Positions 31,576-45,074 of a stretch of 64,000 nt of DNA are shown one piece after another. Numbering within the stretch: the stretch's first letter is position 1; each line of letters starts with the position of its first letter. The stretch comes from Zopfochytrium polystomum. Its lineage: Eukaryota; Chytridiomycota; Chytridiomycetes; Chytridiales; Chytridiaceae. Location of the stretch: contig JAIVFJ010000165.1 of NCBI GenBank assembly GCA_025765615.1, positions 62,001-126,000 of the forward strand, in the 5' to 3' direction. The notes beneath the pieces were generated by a model. The model saw nothing but the letters and a program-made list of their open reading frames with translations, ran no database searches and was not told where the DNA came from. The position numbers and the translations under genes are program-made.

Positions 31576-32081
31576 TCAGATGTTGAACAGGTCCTCTCCG
31601 AGCTGGGCAAAAGGAATAGAATGTCAGTCATGCAGCAAGAATCTCTCGCACGTCGGGAGTCAAAAAAACTAATGTACTACTCACGACTCCAAACAGCGCC
31701 AGGGCGACAACAAAGATTCCTCCGTGGAACAGGATCTTGGAGTTCCCCGGGTTGCCCAGCTCCCTAGGTAGTAGGTGGGTCGTGAGTTGAGAAGGTGCGG
31801 GGGAGAGTGAGTTGGGCGAAACGGTTCCCCGCCGGATCCAGCCGATCGCAGAGGCCTGCCAGTAGTTTGGGTGCCAGCTCGCTACGACTCGCTTGCGAGC
31901 CCCCAGCCGCATCGCGCAGCAGCATCACTCTCCTCGACCGAGCACTTCCCACCCACCCTCCCTCCCCTTTGTTCGTTCGCCATCGCATATCTATCGCTCC
32001 GTACCTCGCGACGGCCTCTGCGAGCGGGACCGGATCGGCTTTTGGGGCGGCGGCGAACGGTCCTTGTCGCTGCACCTCCAT
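31576..32081 (-). CDS. Small single-span membrane protein, possibly TOM6-like (3 exons)
   Basis: Exons 32081-32005, 31763-31685 and 31602-31576, all GT/AG and in phase, give 60 residues: MEVQRQGPFAAAPKADPVPL, then ARELGNPGNSKILFHGGIFV with the hydrophobic run continuing to LALFGV, and GEDLFNI at the end. One C-terminal transmembrane helix preceded by a polar N-terminus is the layout of the small TOM-complex subunits. The -LxxxL- ending after the helix recalls fungal and animal Tom6. Tail-anchored ER or mitochondrial proteins of other families are equally allowed. The exon structure is convincing; the name is a guess. Confidence 0.6.
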
Positions 32082-32719
32082 CGTTGTTGTTGTTTGGTTT
32101 GGTTTGGGTTGAGCTTTCTCCTTCGCTGGGTTCAAGGGGGAGCTGGACGCCAACCTCAAAGCGGCAGTTTCTTACTGCACGCGTCGCACTCTCTGCAGCT
32201 GCTGCTGTTGCTACTGTGCAGCGTTGTTGCTGGTGTTTGTGGGGGAGATGGCGGGGGTGTTATTGAGGACGCGGTGTTACTCTGGCTCGCTCGCTGGGCG
32301 AGACAAAAACCGCGTTACGGCGGAGAGTTGTCGCCTGGATGGAGGAGGCATATGGGGTGGTGTCAAGGGGTTTCTCGTGTTGCTTCTCCGACTCGGCGTT
32401 CAACACGAAAGACTGAAAAAACACACGTCGCTTGTTGAAGGCGAGCGCTGCTTGAACGTGTACTGCGGGGTTTTTCACTCATTCATCGTATGGACGAGAA
32501 CAGCAGCCTCGGTCCACTATATCTCGTTTCTGTAAGGAAACACACCTCCTCCCAAGACTGTACTTGTTCCATTGGATCCGTTCCTGTTCAACTGCAGTTA
32601 TATTGAAATGGTTGGGGGGGAGGGGGGCCGGGTGAGTGAGTGAGTGGGTGGAGCGTCGAGCGGAGCGAGACTGGTGACAGGGCCGCGTCGGCTCTTCTTT
32701 ACTTCGCTCCTTCAACGTC
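32082..32719. other. Probable divergent promoter region
   Basis: No coding frame. G- and T-rich tracts (for example TTGTTGTTGTTTGGTTTGG, 32084-32102) flank the minus-strand gene. GTGAGTGAGTGAGTGGG (32632-32648) and a CTTCAACGTC leader precede the plus-strand paralogue relic. Confidence 0.35.
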
Positions 32720-34100
32720 ATGGACAGTAACGTCGCTGCTGGTGGTGGTACTGCGGGTGCTGCGGCTGCCGCTGCTGCCACAGTGGGAGCAGCCGCCGCT
32801 CCCCAATCCTCGCTGCTCACTTCGCATACCTTGGTTCGGCCGCCGGCGACGACGTCGCCAGCCCGCACTGCGCTCTCGCGCTGCTTTGAGCAAGCTTGGA
32901 AAGGACAAGAAGGCCGTCAAACTCTGCTGGGACTTGCTCAAGGCTTTGATGAGTTCTGCGTCGGGCTGCTCCGACGTGTTGACGGCGTGGAAGCTTGCCA
33001 CCTCTTGTATCCTCCTGGACGGTTCTGTGCTCGCCTCCTCGGACTATGAGCTGTACTCGGGCGTTTGCAGCCGCGTCAGCCCGTCGTCGCTCGTAAAGTC
33101 GTTGGTGTGTGCTGCGATCGACATTGTGCACACAGGCATGTGCCCAGGCTCTGCTCGAGGGTTTGAGGAGCTGCTCGATACGAAAACTGGTTGGACCTTT
33201 GCCTCGCTGTTTCCCACGGTCAACCGGTCGAGGTGAGCTGCGTCTGCGTGCGGGCGACGGCTTCGTACCCACTCATGCCTGCCGAGTTCTGGCACGAGAG
33301 ACTGCAGTTCGCCTTGGCGCAGCTGAGACGACATGTGCGGCACCCGGCCTTGCTTTTACATTATAGAGGAAATGTGGACCTCGATCACCGCAGACTATCC
33401 GTCGTTGATGACAGAGAACATTCAGCCCATCTCTGAGGTGCTTTTCCCAACGTATGTGTACTCTGACTGAAAGCGAAGAGTGCTGAGCAAGACGGCGCCA
33501 ACGGAAGTTTGGCAGTTTGTGAGGCCAGGAGGCTCTGTTTTCATCGAGAAATTAGGCCATGCCCAAACACCCTTGACAGATGACAGTGTTGATTGGCTCC
33601 GCCGTGCCTTGAACAACCCCAACATGACAAACGAGCTTATGCGAACCATTCGCTTCAAGTTGTTTGTGGAGCTAGCCCTCCGCCCACAACAGGTATTTTC
33701 GGAACCTCTTGTGCGGCTCCTCCGGCGGTCCTCGGCCAAAACCAGACCCGCAGATGCCGGCCCCCGGTTTTCCACCTTGCTTAAGCTGGCCGAAAACAAC
33801 GTCCGTCGGCTCGGCCTCGTGGCTAAACTATCTGGACATTCTCAGCGGCCTCGCTCGAAAGATTACAGGCGACGACTCGAACCTCGCGGCGCGGACGCGT
33901 GGAGGACCTGTGAGGTGCTGGTGGAGGCACTTATCCGGCTGGAGTACCCGTTCCTTCGCAGGGCGTCGTGGCACCTGCTCCTCGACCAACCTACGCCTGA
34001 ACAGCACCGGCTGATCTCACACTTCCACGTTGTCCGCCTCATGCTCGACCCAGAGGGGCCGGATGGGCGGAAACTGTACAGCGACGACGAGGACGGCGAG
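32720..34100 (+). pseudogene. Decayed paralogue of the large F-box-like gene at 37064-40514
   Basis: Segments match the intact relative in order but in changing frames. KAVKLCWDLLKALMSSA (32640-33236 frame) matches KANQLCWDLLKALVPLI; YPLMPAEFWHERLQFAL matches TPLVPHTFWPETLAPLL; NIQPISEVLFPTYVYSD-stop-KRRV matches CISEVLPPTEVAADWEKRVV; NMTNELMRTIRFKL matches CMTDELMCLIHAKV; and LEYPFLRRASWHLLLDQPTP matches LEYPFLDANSWDLLLDHATP. The TGA at 33468-33470 stands exactly where the relative has Trp (TGG). Frame changes occur near 32880 and 33240-33370. It therefore looks like a second copy inactivated by nonsense and indels. Confidence 0.68.
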
Positions 34101-34479
34101 GAGCTCGGCGCCGTCAGACGCCGCTGCCGCCGCCCCTCCCACCGAACGCACCGCCACGCACTGCTCCTGCTGCAGCCGCCACAACCGCGCCGCCGTCTCC
34201 GCGTCCTCGACGTCGTCGATGCGCGGGAGCAGGTCGAACGTCTCCGGCGGCGGCGGAGCGGCCGGGTCGACTGCAACGGTCCAGGTTGCCAGCAGCACGG
34301 CCTCGATCAGTTGGGTGGATTGGGAGGGGACGGCCGGTGTAGAAGGAGCCGTACACCATCAAACCCAAGCCAATCAACCAAACACCGCTGCGTGGCTCGA
34401 AGAAATTGATATATATTAAAAGAAAAGGCCCGCACTCAGAGGATCGGCGTTTGTTGGCTCCGCTTCGGGGGCTTTCGTG

Positions 34480-35857
34480 TCATTTGGGACCTCCGTTGTC
34501 GGCAGATTGTGTTGTCCCGCTCGTGACGATTGTTGATTGTGTCCATTCGTCTGACTTTTCTTTGCCATCAATCGCATCGAGGGGAGCCGCCAGCGCTTCC
34601 TGTTGCGTCATTGCGCGGAACCGTGCAACGGCAGACAGTGAGTTGGACACTCGAGCAAAGCCATTGATGAGAGCCACCAGCTCTGATCTTGTGAGATGGT
34701 AGGATGACACCCTGCGGTGCGGTTTGGGACCAATCGTTACGCGAGATAAATAAGACCCATTTCAAGCCAAACAACCAAAAGTTAGTTACTTGTTTCCGAA
34801 CGAAAAGAGAATCTTCAAAGCTGTTCCGAGTCCTACATGCAGATGAGTAAGATCCAACGCCAATAGCGGGGACAGGGCCTCTAAGCGCACCAGAAATTTG
34901 AAGCTTGCCCCAGAGTCTGCATTTTTCGCAGCCATCGCAGTCCATGATCCGAGAAATGTTTCGAAAATGCATCTTGAACTCTTCCTTTATAGCCTAAGGA
35001 ATTTTGAACGCACACGAAGTCATGGGTCTTACGGCATAAAACAGTCACATATGTTTATACTAACATCAGAGGAGCTGTTCGCGAATAACTGCGTTTCGTC
35101 GAAGGCCGGTGGACACGATTTGGTAACCTTCACAATGTCACGTACGAGGGACTGCAAAATATTGAAAAAGAAAGTTCTGAGCTAGACATAACAGACAGCC
35201 AGCTGTTCACCTCACCTTAATCTTGCCTTTGTCGCCTTCAACTCCCGCGCACCACGAATAGGTCTTCAAGTACGGAGACAGCTTCGTCACCGCGCGAAGT
35301 AAGACGGCGTAAGTGAAGTACAGATTCTCCACCCGCTCAGGGAAGCGTCCAACACGGTCCAGGAAGCAGTCTAAGTTGCGGTACTTGAATGCAGGGTGAA
35401 TAAATCCGCGTTCAACGAAGGTTTACAACACAACTAACCCAAATCCCTGTCTTGCCGTCCAGATATTTATCGCAAATGTGGGTCGAAATCGATGCGTGCA
35501 GGCCCGAGATGAGCCGGTATAACACCCTCTTCTCCGTACAGGTGTCATCCCAAGACCGCTGGTGATCAGACGTCAGCTGGCGACTGCCAGAGTCATCCAA
35601 CGGAAAGCAGTTTTCCTTGTATAACGCGTTCCATATGCGAGCGGCAGATTCTCCGGCATAACCAGTGAACCGTTCCGGGTTCAGGAGGAGATTGACGTAA
35701 ACTCCTTCGCTGCGGACGTCGTTCTCCTCCACAACGCAAAAGTCGTTCTCGGAGAACTCGCAGTCGCGATGAAAGAGCCCGAATCCGTTGTCGCCAGCCG
35801 TGCTGAAATCTGCTTTCGATATGGCGACGGTCTTGAGTTGCTCGGCCACCTCGGACT

Positions 35858-35898
<41 letters not shown>

Positions 35899-36434
35899 AC
35901 AGGCATTTCGGGGGGTCAACAAACTTTCGTGCTCCAGCTGACAAATGCAAGCTACTTACTTCGTCCACCGTCGCAACGGCGCAGTCAATCGAGTAGCATC
36001 GATGATTCTCCTTCCAAAAAGGGCATCCTTTCTCCAAGTTGACCTTGATCGGGTGGGACGCGAAGTGGTTAGTTGAAGCGAAACAAAACGGAGATCGGTC
36101 GTTGGGAAAGGACTCCCTTACTTTGTAGTAGCGGAAAAAAGAGGTTTTAACGAGGTCTTGGAGTAAAGGTGATATTTGATCGTTGATGCGATTCACATCA
36201 GAGTACTCGCAACATGCATCTTTGATGTGGCCGGATGGCTGGCGTTGGGGATCAGCCCGCCATTTTTTGGAGGGCATGAAGGCTGAAAGGAGGACTCCGA
36301 CTTACAAAGCGGTGGTTAGAGATGCCGGTCCGCTCAGACCAGGATGCGTGCAACGCGGAGGCAGACGCGAGGAGGGGAAGCAGCGTCGTAGCTACGGTAA
36401 TTGCGGCTGCACGGATCGCCGCGAAGGAGGGCAT
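34480..36434 (-). CDS. ERO1: ER oxidoreductin (ERO1), 9 exons
   Basis: Exons 36434-36306, 36238-36122, 36043-35960, 35855-35439, 35383-35216, 35151-35065, 34993-34891, 34832-34790 and 34711-34480, all in phase, encode 459 residues. A signal peptide ([20 protein letters not shown]...) is followed by [37 protein letters not shown], and the FAD-binding core [43 protein letters not shown] and HICDKY. The active-site CxxCxxC ([16 protein letters not shown]) follows, then the terminal [22 protein letters not shown]1 oxidises protein disulfide isomerase, passing electrons to oxygen through FAD. All catalytic cysteines are present. It is shorter than yeast Ero1 and close to animal Ero1 length. Intron 3 ends with 39 A residues directly before its CAG acceptor. 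Confidence 0.95.
35859..35897 (-). repeat. A39 homopolymer directly before an ERO1 splice acceptor
   Basis: On the gene strand, 39 consecutive A residues run into the acceptor CAG of ERO1 exon 4 (exon starts at 35855). Acceptors normally have a pyrimidine tract here. Confidence 0.9.
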
Positions 36435-36737
36435 CGCCTGTTACGGGGTCTCTGCGGGTGGTGGTGGTGGTGTTGGCGGTGGTGTTGGTGGTGGTGTTCT
36501 GTTTGTTGGTGCTGGTGTCGCGTGCAAATTACGTAATTTGGCTAATCGTGACGATTCCTGGCTCACGAACGATGCAGACCCGGATTTGAGTGACTCATGT
36601 TGGACGCGAACTCACCAATCGGCCTCACAGCGTTTTCGTGATTGGCGATTCTGCTTTCTTAAGGCGTTCAAACGAGAACCCAACTTGACCCATTCCACAT
36701 ATCCCGTTACATGCCAATTAAACCGCCGAATACGCTC

Positions 36738-36776
<39 letters not shown>

Positions 36777-37063
36777 GCAGCACCGAACGCCAGACCGATC
36801 AGGAAAGCAACCGGCCATTTTCATTACAAACCGTTTTTCTCTTTAACACTGAGGTAGTGTAAAGAAACCTTCACTGTGTGGCATAAGGGTTTTCAAGATA
36901 ATAGCGGTGCCGTGCAAAGGGTGCGTTGATGTCAGCATCACTTGAGTGAATCAACCGTTAAAGTAAAATAAAACTAAAGCTAAAAATGCGCGCTCCACCT
37001 CCACCGGCACTTCCCCACTCCCCACCACTTCCCTTCCGGGCACCCTCCCCCTCCCGCCCCTAA
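36435..37063. other. ERO1 upstream region with a T33 tract
   Basis: No gene. It contains a GGTGGTG-rich run (36458-36510) and an uninterrupted T tract (about 36740-36772). To the right is the 3' flank of the F-box-like gene, both genes being on the minus strand. Confidence 0.45.
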
Positions 37064-40000
37064 TCACTTCCCCGCCAACCTCCTCGCCATTGCCGCCCAC
37101 AGCTCCGCGGCCGCAAACGCAACGCACCCGCTCGCCCTCACTGCGCGAGGCGCCGCAACCTTGACCGCCCCCTCGGCGTGGTGGGCGATGCTGGGCAGCG
37201 ACTTGAACAGCCACCGCCACAAGCGCGCCTCTGTCGGAGCCGGGTCCCGCAAGGTGGGCGCGACGCGCGCAAACGCCGTGACGAGACACTCTTGGAACTC
37301 GTCGTCGTCGTTCCCCGTGAGGCGGAGGGACGCAAAGACCGCCTGCTCGACGAGGTCCGACGGGCGCGAGACTCCCTGGCACGGTGGCGCCGGCGGCTGC
37401 AGCGGCGTGGGGTCCGGTTCGGGGTCGGAGTCTGGTTCCGAAGAGGTCGGCGAAGACGGTGCTGACGGCGTCGAGGGCGGCACGGGTTCCGAGACGATTG
37501 GCGACGACGGCGGCGGGCGCTGGAAGGGACTCTCATCGATGTGGAAGAGCCGCCGCGACGGCGGCACCGGTGGCGTGTCGAACGGTATTTGTTGCGCCAC
37601 ATACACCGACCGCGTCGGTGAAGAAGCGTTGACCACATTCCGCTGCGACGGTTGCGTGTCGAACGGCACTGGTTGCGCCACGAATCTCCCGGTCGGCGCC
37701 AAGGACGGCGATGGCTGCTGCCGCTGCTCCCGTCGGCGGCGCTGGCGCCGGCTCTCTTTCGGCTTTGGCGCCACGGGGGGCTCTCCCGTGAAATCCAACG
37801 GCGGCGCGGGCAGCCTCCCCAGGTTCCTCCACAGGGTTCTCAGGTCGGGCGAGCCCAACGGCTTTGGCCCGCTCGCGCCCAAGCCCAGGTGCGACCACAG
37901 CAGCACCACGTCGCGCGGGACGAGGCGGCGCCACGGAAACGCGACGGCGAGGATCAGCGGGTGGATGCTGTCGTCCTGGAGCCGCTTTTTCAGCTTGTTG
38001 CCCGAAAGGACGCTGGGGTCCTCAAAGTCGTCGTCGAGCGCGAGCGGCGGCGTGTACGCGAGACCGTTGACTACCAGCCCGACTACATGCTGCGAGATGC
38101 GGTCGTGTTGGACTGGGGTTGCGTGGTCCAGCAGCAGGTCCCAAGAGTTGGCGTCCAGAAATGGGTACTCCAACTTCTGCTGCCGCATCGCCGTGTCGCA
38201 AAGTAGGTCCAAGATCGACCACACGGCGGCAATCTGCCCGTCTCGGCTCGTCCTCCCGGCTGCCATTCCCATTCTTCGGGCAAGGATGCAGAGAATGTTC
38301 AAAAAGACGCGTCGAGCTTTCCTGCCGAACTCTTCGGGCCTCACCGAAATGCTGAGCAACGCCAAAAACAACGGGTCGTTCGGTGCCGGCCGCCACATCT
38401 CCGCGAGCCGCCGCACAAGCCTGGTCAAATGGTGGTGTCGATTTTTCTTCAAGACCTCGCGCGTTACTTTGGCGTGTATCAAGCACATCAGCTCGTCCGT
38501 CATGCACGGCGACACAAGGGCGCTGTGAAGCCATCGTTCCTGGATCTCGACCAGCTCTTCGTTTTCGCTGCAAAGCTTTCGAACCGTCGCCGAGAAGACC
38601 GGCTCCTGCTGGTACGCTTTCAACCCCGTCCAAAGGTACATGGGCTTCTTCTTCTTCTTCCTCTTCAGCTTCCAGTACACAACCCTCTTCTCCCAGTCGG
38701 CGGCGACCTCGGTTGGTGGGAGAACCTCCGAGATGCATTGCATTCCGTCCCTTTTCCACTGGAACGTGTCCAGTTGATGCTCATCGAGCCAAGCTGTCCA
38801 AGAAGTACGCAGCAGACCCAAAAGTGACTCGTTCGAAGCAGACGACGACTCCATAGCGTCAGAGTCCTTGTTTTTCTCAATCTCTCGGAGACAAAAGTTG
38901 GTGGCGCTCCTCAGCACTTTGATACTGTTGTCCGCCAACTCCTGACTGAAAATCCACTGTTTCACGATCCGGACCGAGAAACGCGCCACCACCACGACCC
39001 ATTCCTCCGCCATCACTCCCGCCTCGATTACAGCTGCAAGCACCGGGGCGACTTTCTCGAACCTAAATTGATCGAGCTTCAACGTGGGCATATCCGTCAA
39101 CAAGGGCGCTAGCGTTTCCGGCCAGAACGTGTGGGGCACCAGTGGAGTCGACAAGTTCTCCTGCGCGAACATGCAAACAAAAAACGCACAGTGGCAAATC
39201 TTGACAGACCGAAGGCAATGAGTAGGGACCCGTCGTGGGTCTTCGTTTCTTTCTGAGTCTGGATAAATCAAGGCGAGACGAATCAATTCCGTTGCAAAGT
39301 TGGCGTTGGAGAGATCGAGTCTGCTTGTCAGCACAGAGAAGACGCCACGGTCGGATGCGTCCTTAATCATCACTGTTGAAAAGGATGCAAGCTGATGCAA
39401 AGTGCCAGGCGGCCGCCACCGAATCGGAATCAGATCGCCCTATGAGTGGCACCAAAGCTTTCAGCAGGTCCCAGCAGAGTTGGTTCGCTTTCTGATTGTG
39501 ATGACCCAGCCAGAGGAACCGCTTCACCAAGCGACCGCGCTCATCACGCGAGATTGTCCTTGGTCCGACCCGCCGGAGATACCCCAAGGCATCGCCAACA
39601 GCGAGCATCGGCAAGAGGTCCAACGCACAACGTCGGGCGGCTTTGCTCGGCTCCATCCCATCCACGATTTGCAGGAGCAACGCCCGCACGACGTTTTCCC
39701 ACTCGTTGAAGCGCGTTTCTCCCGCGCAGCGAAGAGTTCGCCGGAGGGGCTTCCCCATCGTCAGCTTTTTCCGCGCCGCGACGACCGCGCACGCCTCGTA
39801 TGCGTTCACCGCTCCAGCGGGCAGCGGCGGCCGCTTCCGCCGCGACACTTGGTGTGCCGGGACGTCGACTTCGTCGTCGTCTTCGTCGGCGTCGGCGTCG
39901 TCTTCATCGCAGCCGAAATTTTCAACCTCGCGCACAAGGGGCTCCGTAGCTCGACGAAAGCGGTCGACCGCGCGCCCTGCCATGCCGGGAAAGTGGAAGA

Positions 40001-40514
40001 CGAGGCCAGCGCCGGCGGCGACGGCGGACGCGAGGATAGTTACCGGGATGGAGGACTTGAAGCGGTGGGCAGTCCGTTCTTCAACAATAAGGTGTTGCTG
40101 CAGCCGGTCGATAGTGTCTGCAAAGGAGAGCAGCAGCTTGCTGGCGACGGCGGTGGCCGCGGAGCGGAGCGCTGTGCACGCAAGCGAAGCGGCGACGATG
40201 TGCTTGGCGGTTGGGAGGTGCTCGAGGATCTCGCAGAGGACTGCAGGTGGGAGCGACTGTTTGAGCGTGAGCAAGTTAGGTGAGTTTGTGTGGGTCAGCA
40301 CTTGTGGGTATTGGGTGCCATTGTGTGTGTGTGTGTGTGTGGTGTGTGTGTGCGTGGGTGTGCAAGAGAGAGAAGTAACGAGCGATCGAACAAGAGAATA
40401 GGATCGGATGGTCCTTACCGCGAAAGAGCCGCTTCTCCTCATCCATCGCCGCGGAGCAGCGAGGGTCGTGCCGCTCACCGCCGACTCCGCCGACTCCGAG
40501 GACTCAGTCGTCAT
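37064..40514 (-). CDS. Large F-box-like protein, one frame change between its two halves
   Basis: Exon 1 is 40514-40419 and exon 2 begins at 40256. Exon 2 opens SLPPAVLCEILEHLPTAKHI ... ACTALRSAA, a recognisable F-box, and continues through an acidic insert (DEDDADADEDDDEVD) to KANQLCWDLLKALVPLI and CILFNSDD-stop at 39363. A second frame overlaps this stop (open from before 39400) and carries on from KDASDRGVFSVLTSRLDLSN to LEYPFLDANSWDLLLDHATP, a Pro/Ser-rich region (about 37300-37800) and a stop at 37064. The decayed paralogue at 32720-34100 has segments from both frames in one order, so both halves belong to one protein. Either one base is wrong in the assembly, the gene is broken, or a frameshift occurs. 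The long conserved body has no known family; the F-box implies SCF ubiquitin-ligase targeting. Confidence 0.7.
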
Positions 40515-41162
40515 CAGATTCGCCTTCGCCTCCGACGACGATACGGGGGCTTTGGTGGAAGTGTGTGTGGGAAGACGGACGAGCTGCTGTCGTTCGGACA
40601 CGAGAGTTGACAAGTCCGAGTGGCGTTGAATTTAAATAAAATGACCCCGTCCACGTGATCACTTCGCATTCACATTCTCATTTTTCATTACCACTATTGC
40701 AAAAAGGCGGGCTGTCGGCTCGCAGAAGATCGAGACAAAAGAGGGGAAAGAGCGCTCCAGCAGGGCAAACATTCACATCGCATTTTTTCATTACCACTTA
40801 TTGCAAAAAGGCAGGCGGGCGGGCGGGCGTGAAGTCTCTTGGCTCGCCAGAAGATCGAGAGAAAAGAGGGGAAAGAGAGGAAAGCGAGAAAGGCAAAACA
40901 TTAGAGGAAGCCAGAAGGGAGAGGCGGGGTGGCTTATTCCACGCAAAGGAAGAAAACGGTCTCCACAATGAACCAACCAAAGTGTGGACGCGAGGTCTTC
41001 AAAGCAAAACGCTGATCAATACCAATAAAACTGGTGGGGCCTTGGTGCAAAAAACAAAAGCACTGAACATACAAAAGTCGGAGAAAGCGAAAATACAATC
41101 GTAGGATCGGAAAGTGGTTGGTGACTTGGATCGAGTGCACTGGGGCGTCTGTAGGTTCGCCC
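40515..41162. other. Region between the F-box-like and helicase genes with a local direct repeat
   Basis: The sequence around 40660-40745 (CACATTC/GCATTTTTCATTACCACTATTGCAAAAAGG...AGATCGAGA) recurs at about 40768-40860, an imperfect direct repeat with a 108-nt offset. No gene recognised; it includes the helicase 3' UTR. Confidence 0.5.
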
Positions 41163-43890
<2,728 letters not shown>

Positions 43891-44385
43891 TCCAAAGTGA
43901 GCGGGTGTGTCGTGTGACTGTCTTTTCTTTTTCAAGTTTTGTTCTGATCCACCACCCACCATCCCTCCTTTTTGTTCCATCGTGGTTCAACCCAAGCCAC
44001 CCTTATGTTGCCTCATCATTGTTCCCCTTGCCCAGTCCCAAAAATCCCAACAGTGCGGGCCTGAAAAACGCAGTATAAGGCTGTCCCGCTTGCGCGGGGC
44101 TGGGGGGCTATCCCAAAGTGACCGGCCCGTGTTCAAAGTCGCAGAGATTCACTCCCCCTGTGCTCTGACATCTCTCGCGTACAGAGCGGGGGGCCGTCGC
44201 CAGAGTTCCGAGCCGGTTTCTCTTTCGCTCTCTCTCTCTCTCTCTCGTGGGTGTCCGAGTATCAGCCGCCGGCCCATCGGGGTCACCAGCTCCAGTGACG
44301 GTAATGGCCTGATCCCGTTCATTCCAAACAACATAAACAGGGAAAATGAAAAAGGGGGCAAAAAAAAAGGCAAAAAAAAAGAAAA
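43891..44385. other. Divergent promoter between the helicase and lanosterol synthase genes
   Basis: Both genes start at the edges and point away from each other. A CT-microsatellite (44220-44246) and A-rich tracts (44359-44388) are present. No TATA box is obvious. Confidence 0.4.
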
Positions 44386-45069
44386 ATGAAAGCCCGAAAC
44401 AACGCCAAAAAGCAGAAAATGGCGCCACCCAAGCCGGTCTACCCACCGACCACGGTGGCGGCGACGGCGACGACGGCGACGACGGCGACCACGACGGACC
44501 CGCTGCGCTGGCGGCTCGCCGTCGACGAGGGTAGACAGACGTGGCACTATTACGGCGACTGCGAAAACGAAAAGGATGTTCCCCCCGCGCAGCCCTACGA
44601 CCTGTACTGGCAGGGCCTCCCCACCGTGAGTCGCGTCGTCGAGACAAGAGAGAGAGCGTTAGCGAGAGGAGAGTCCAACCTCATGCAAGCGTCTCTCAGA
44701 GTGCCGTCTGACACTCCCTCAACTCTCTGCACCACCACACGCCCAACCACACCCTGCACAAACCACTTTTTTGTCCACAACTACCGCAACAAAAAAAAAA
44801 AAAAAAAAAAACAAACCACCCAAGGGCGCACCGACGCTAGAGCGCGCGAAAACGCCGTACGACGCGGCCAAAAACGGCTACCGCTTCTTCCAGCGGCTGC
44901 AGACGCCCGACGGCCACTGGGCCGGCGAGTACGGCGGGCCCATGTTCCTCATCCCGGGCCTGTGCATCGCAAACTACGTCACGGGCGCGCCCTACCTGCC
45001 CGGACAGAAAGCGGAGCTTGTCAAGTACCTGAGGGCGCGCGCGAACAAGGACGACGGCGGTTGGGGAAT
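44386..45069 (+). CDS. ERG7: Lanosterol synthase (oxidosqualene cyclase), N-terminal part only
   Basis: Exons 44386-44625 and 44825-45069 encode about 161 residues: TDPLRWRLAVDEGRQTW, YDLYWQGLP, then ERAKTPYDAAKNGYRFFQRL, DGHWAGEYGGPMFLIPGLCI and NKDDGGWG. This matches the start of the family up to the first QW-like motif, where HIEGHSTIFG should follow. The second exon ends at a donor (GTGAGT, 45070) in phase 2, but no further exon is present anywhere in the window; a recombinase gene begins 320 nt downstream. The family is about 730 residues long, so over three quarters, including the catalytic DCTAE, is missing. It is either truncated by insertion or continues beyond the window with a very large intron. 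Lanosterol synthase cyclises oxidosqualene at the ER or lipid droplets. Confidence 0.8.
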
Positions 45070-45074
45070 GTGAG

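Noticed and set aside
37161..38528. Plus-strand 455-codon frame
   Set aside because: Shadow of the F-box-like gene; its paralogue is conserved in the minus-strand reading.
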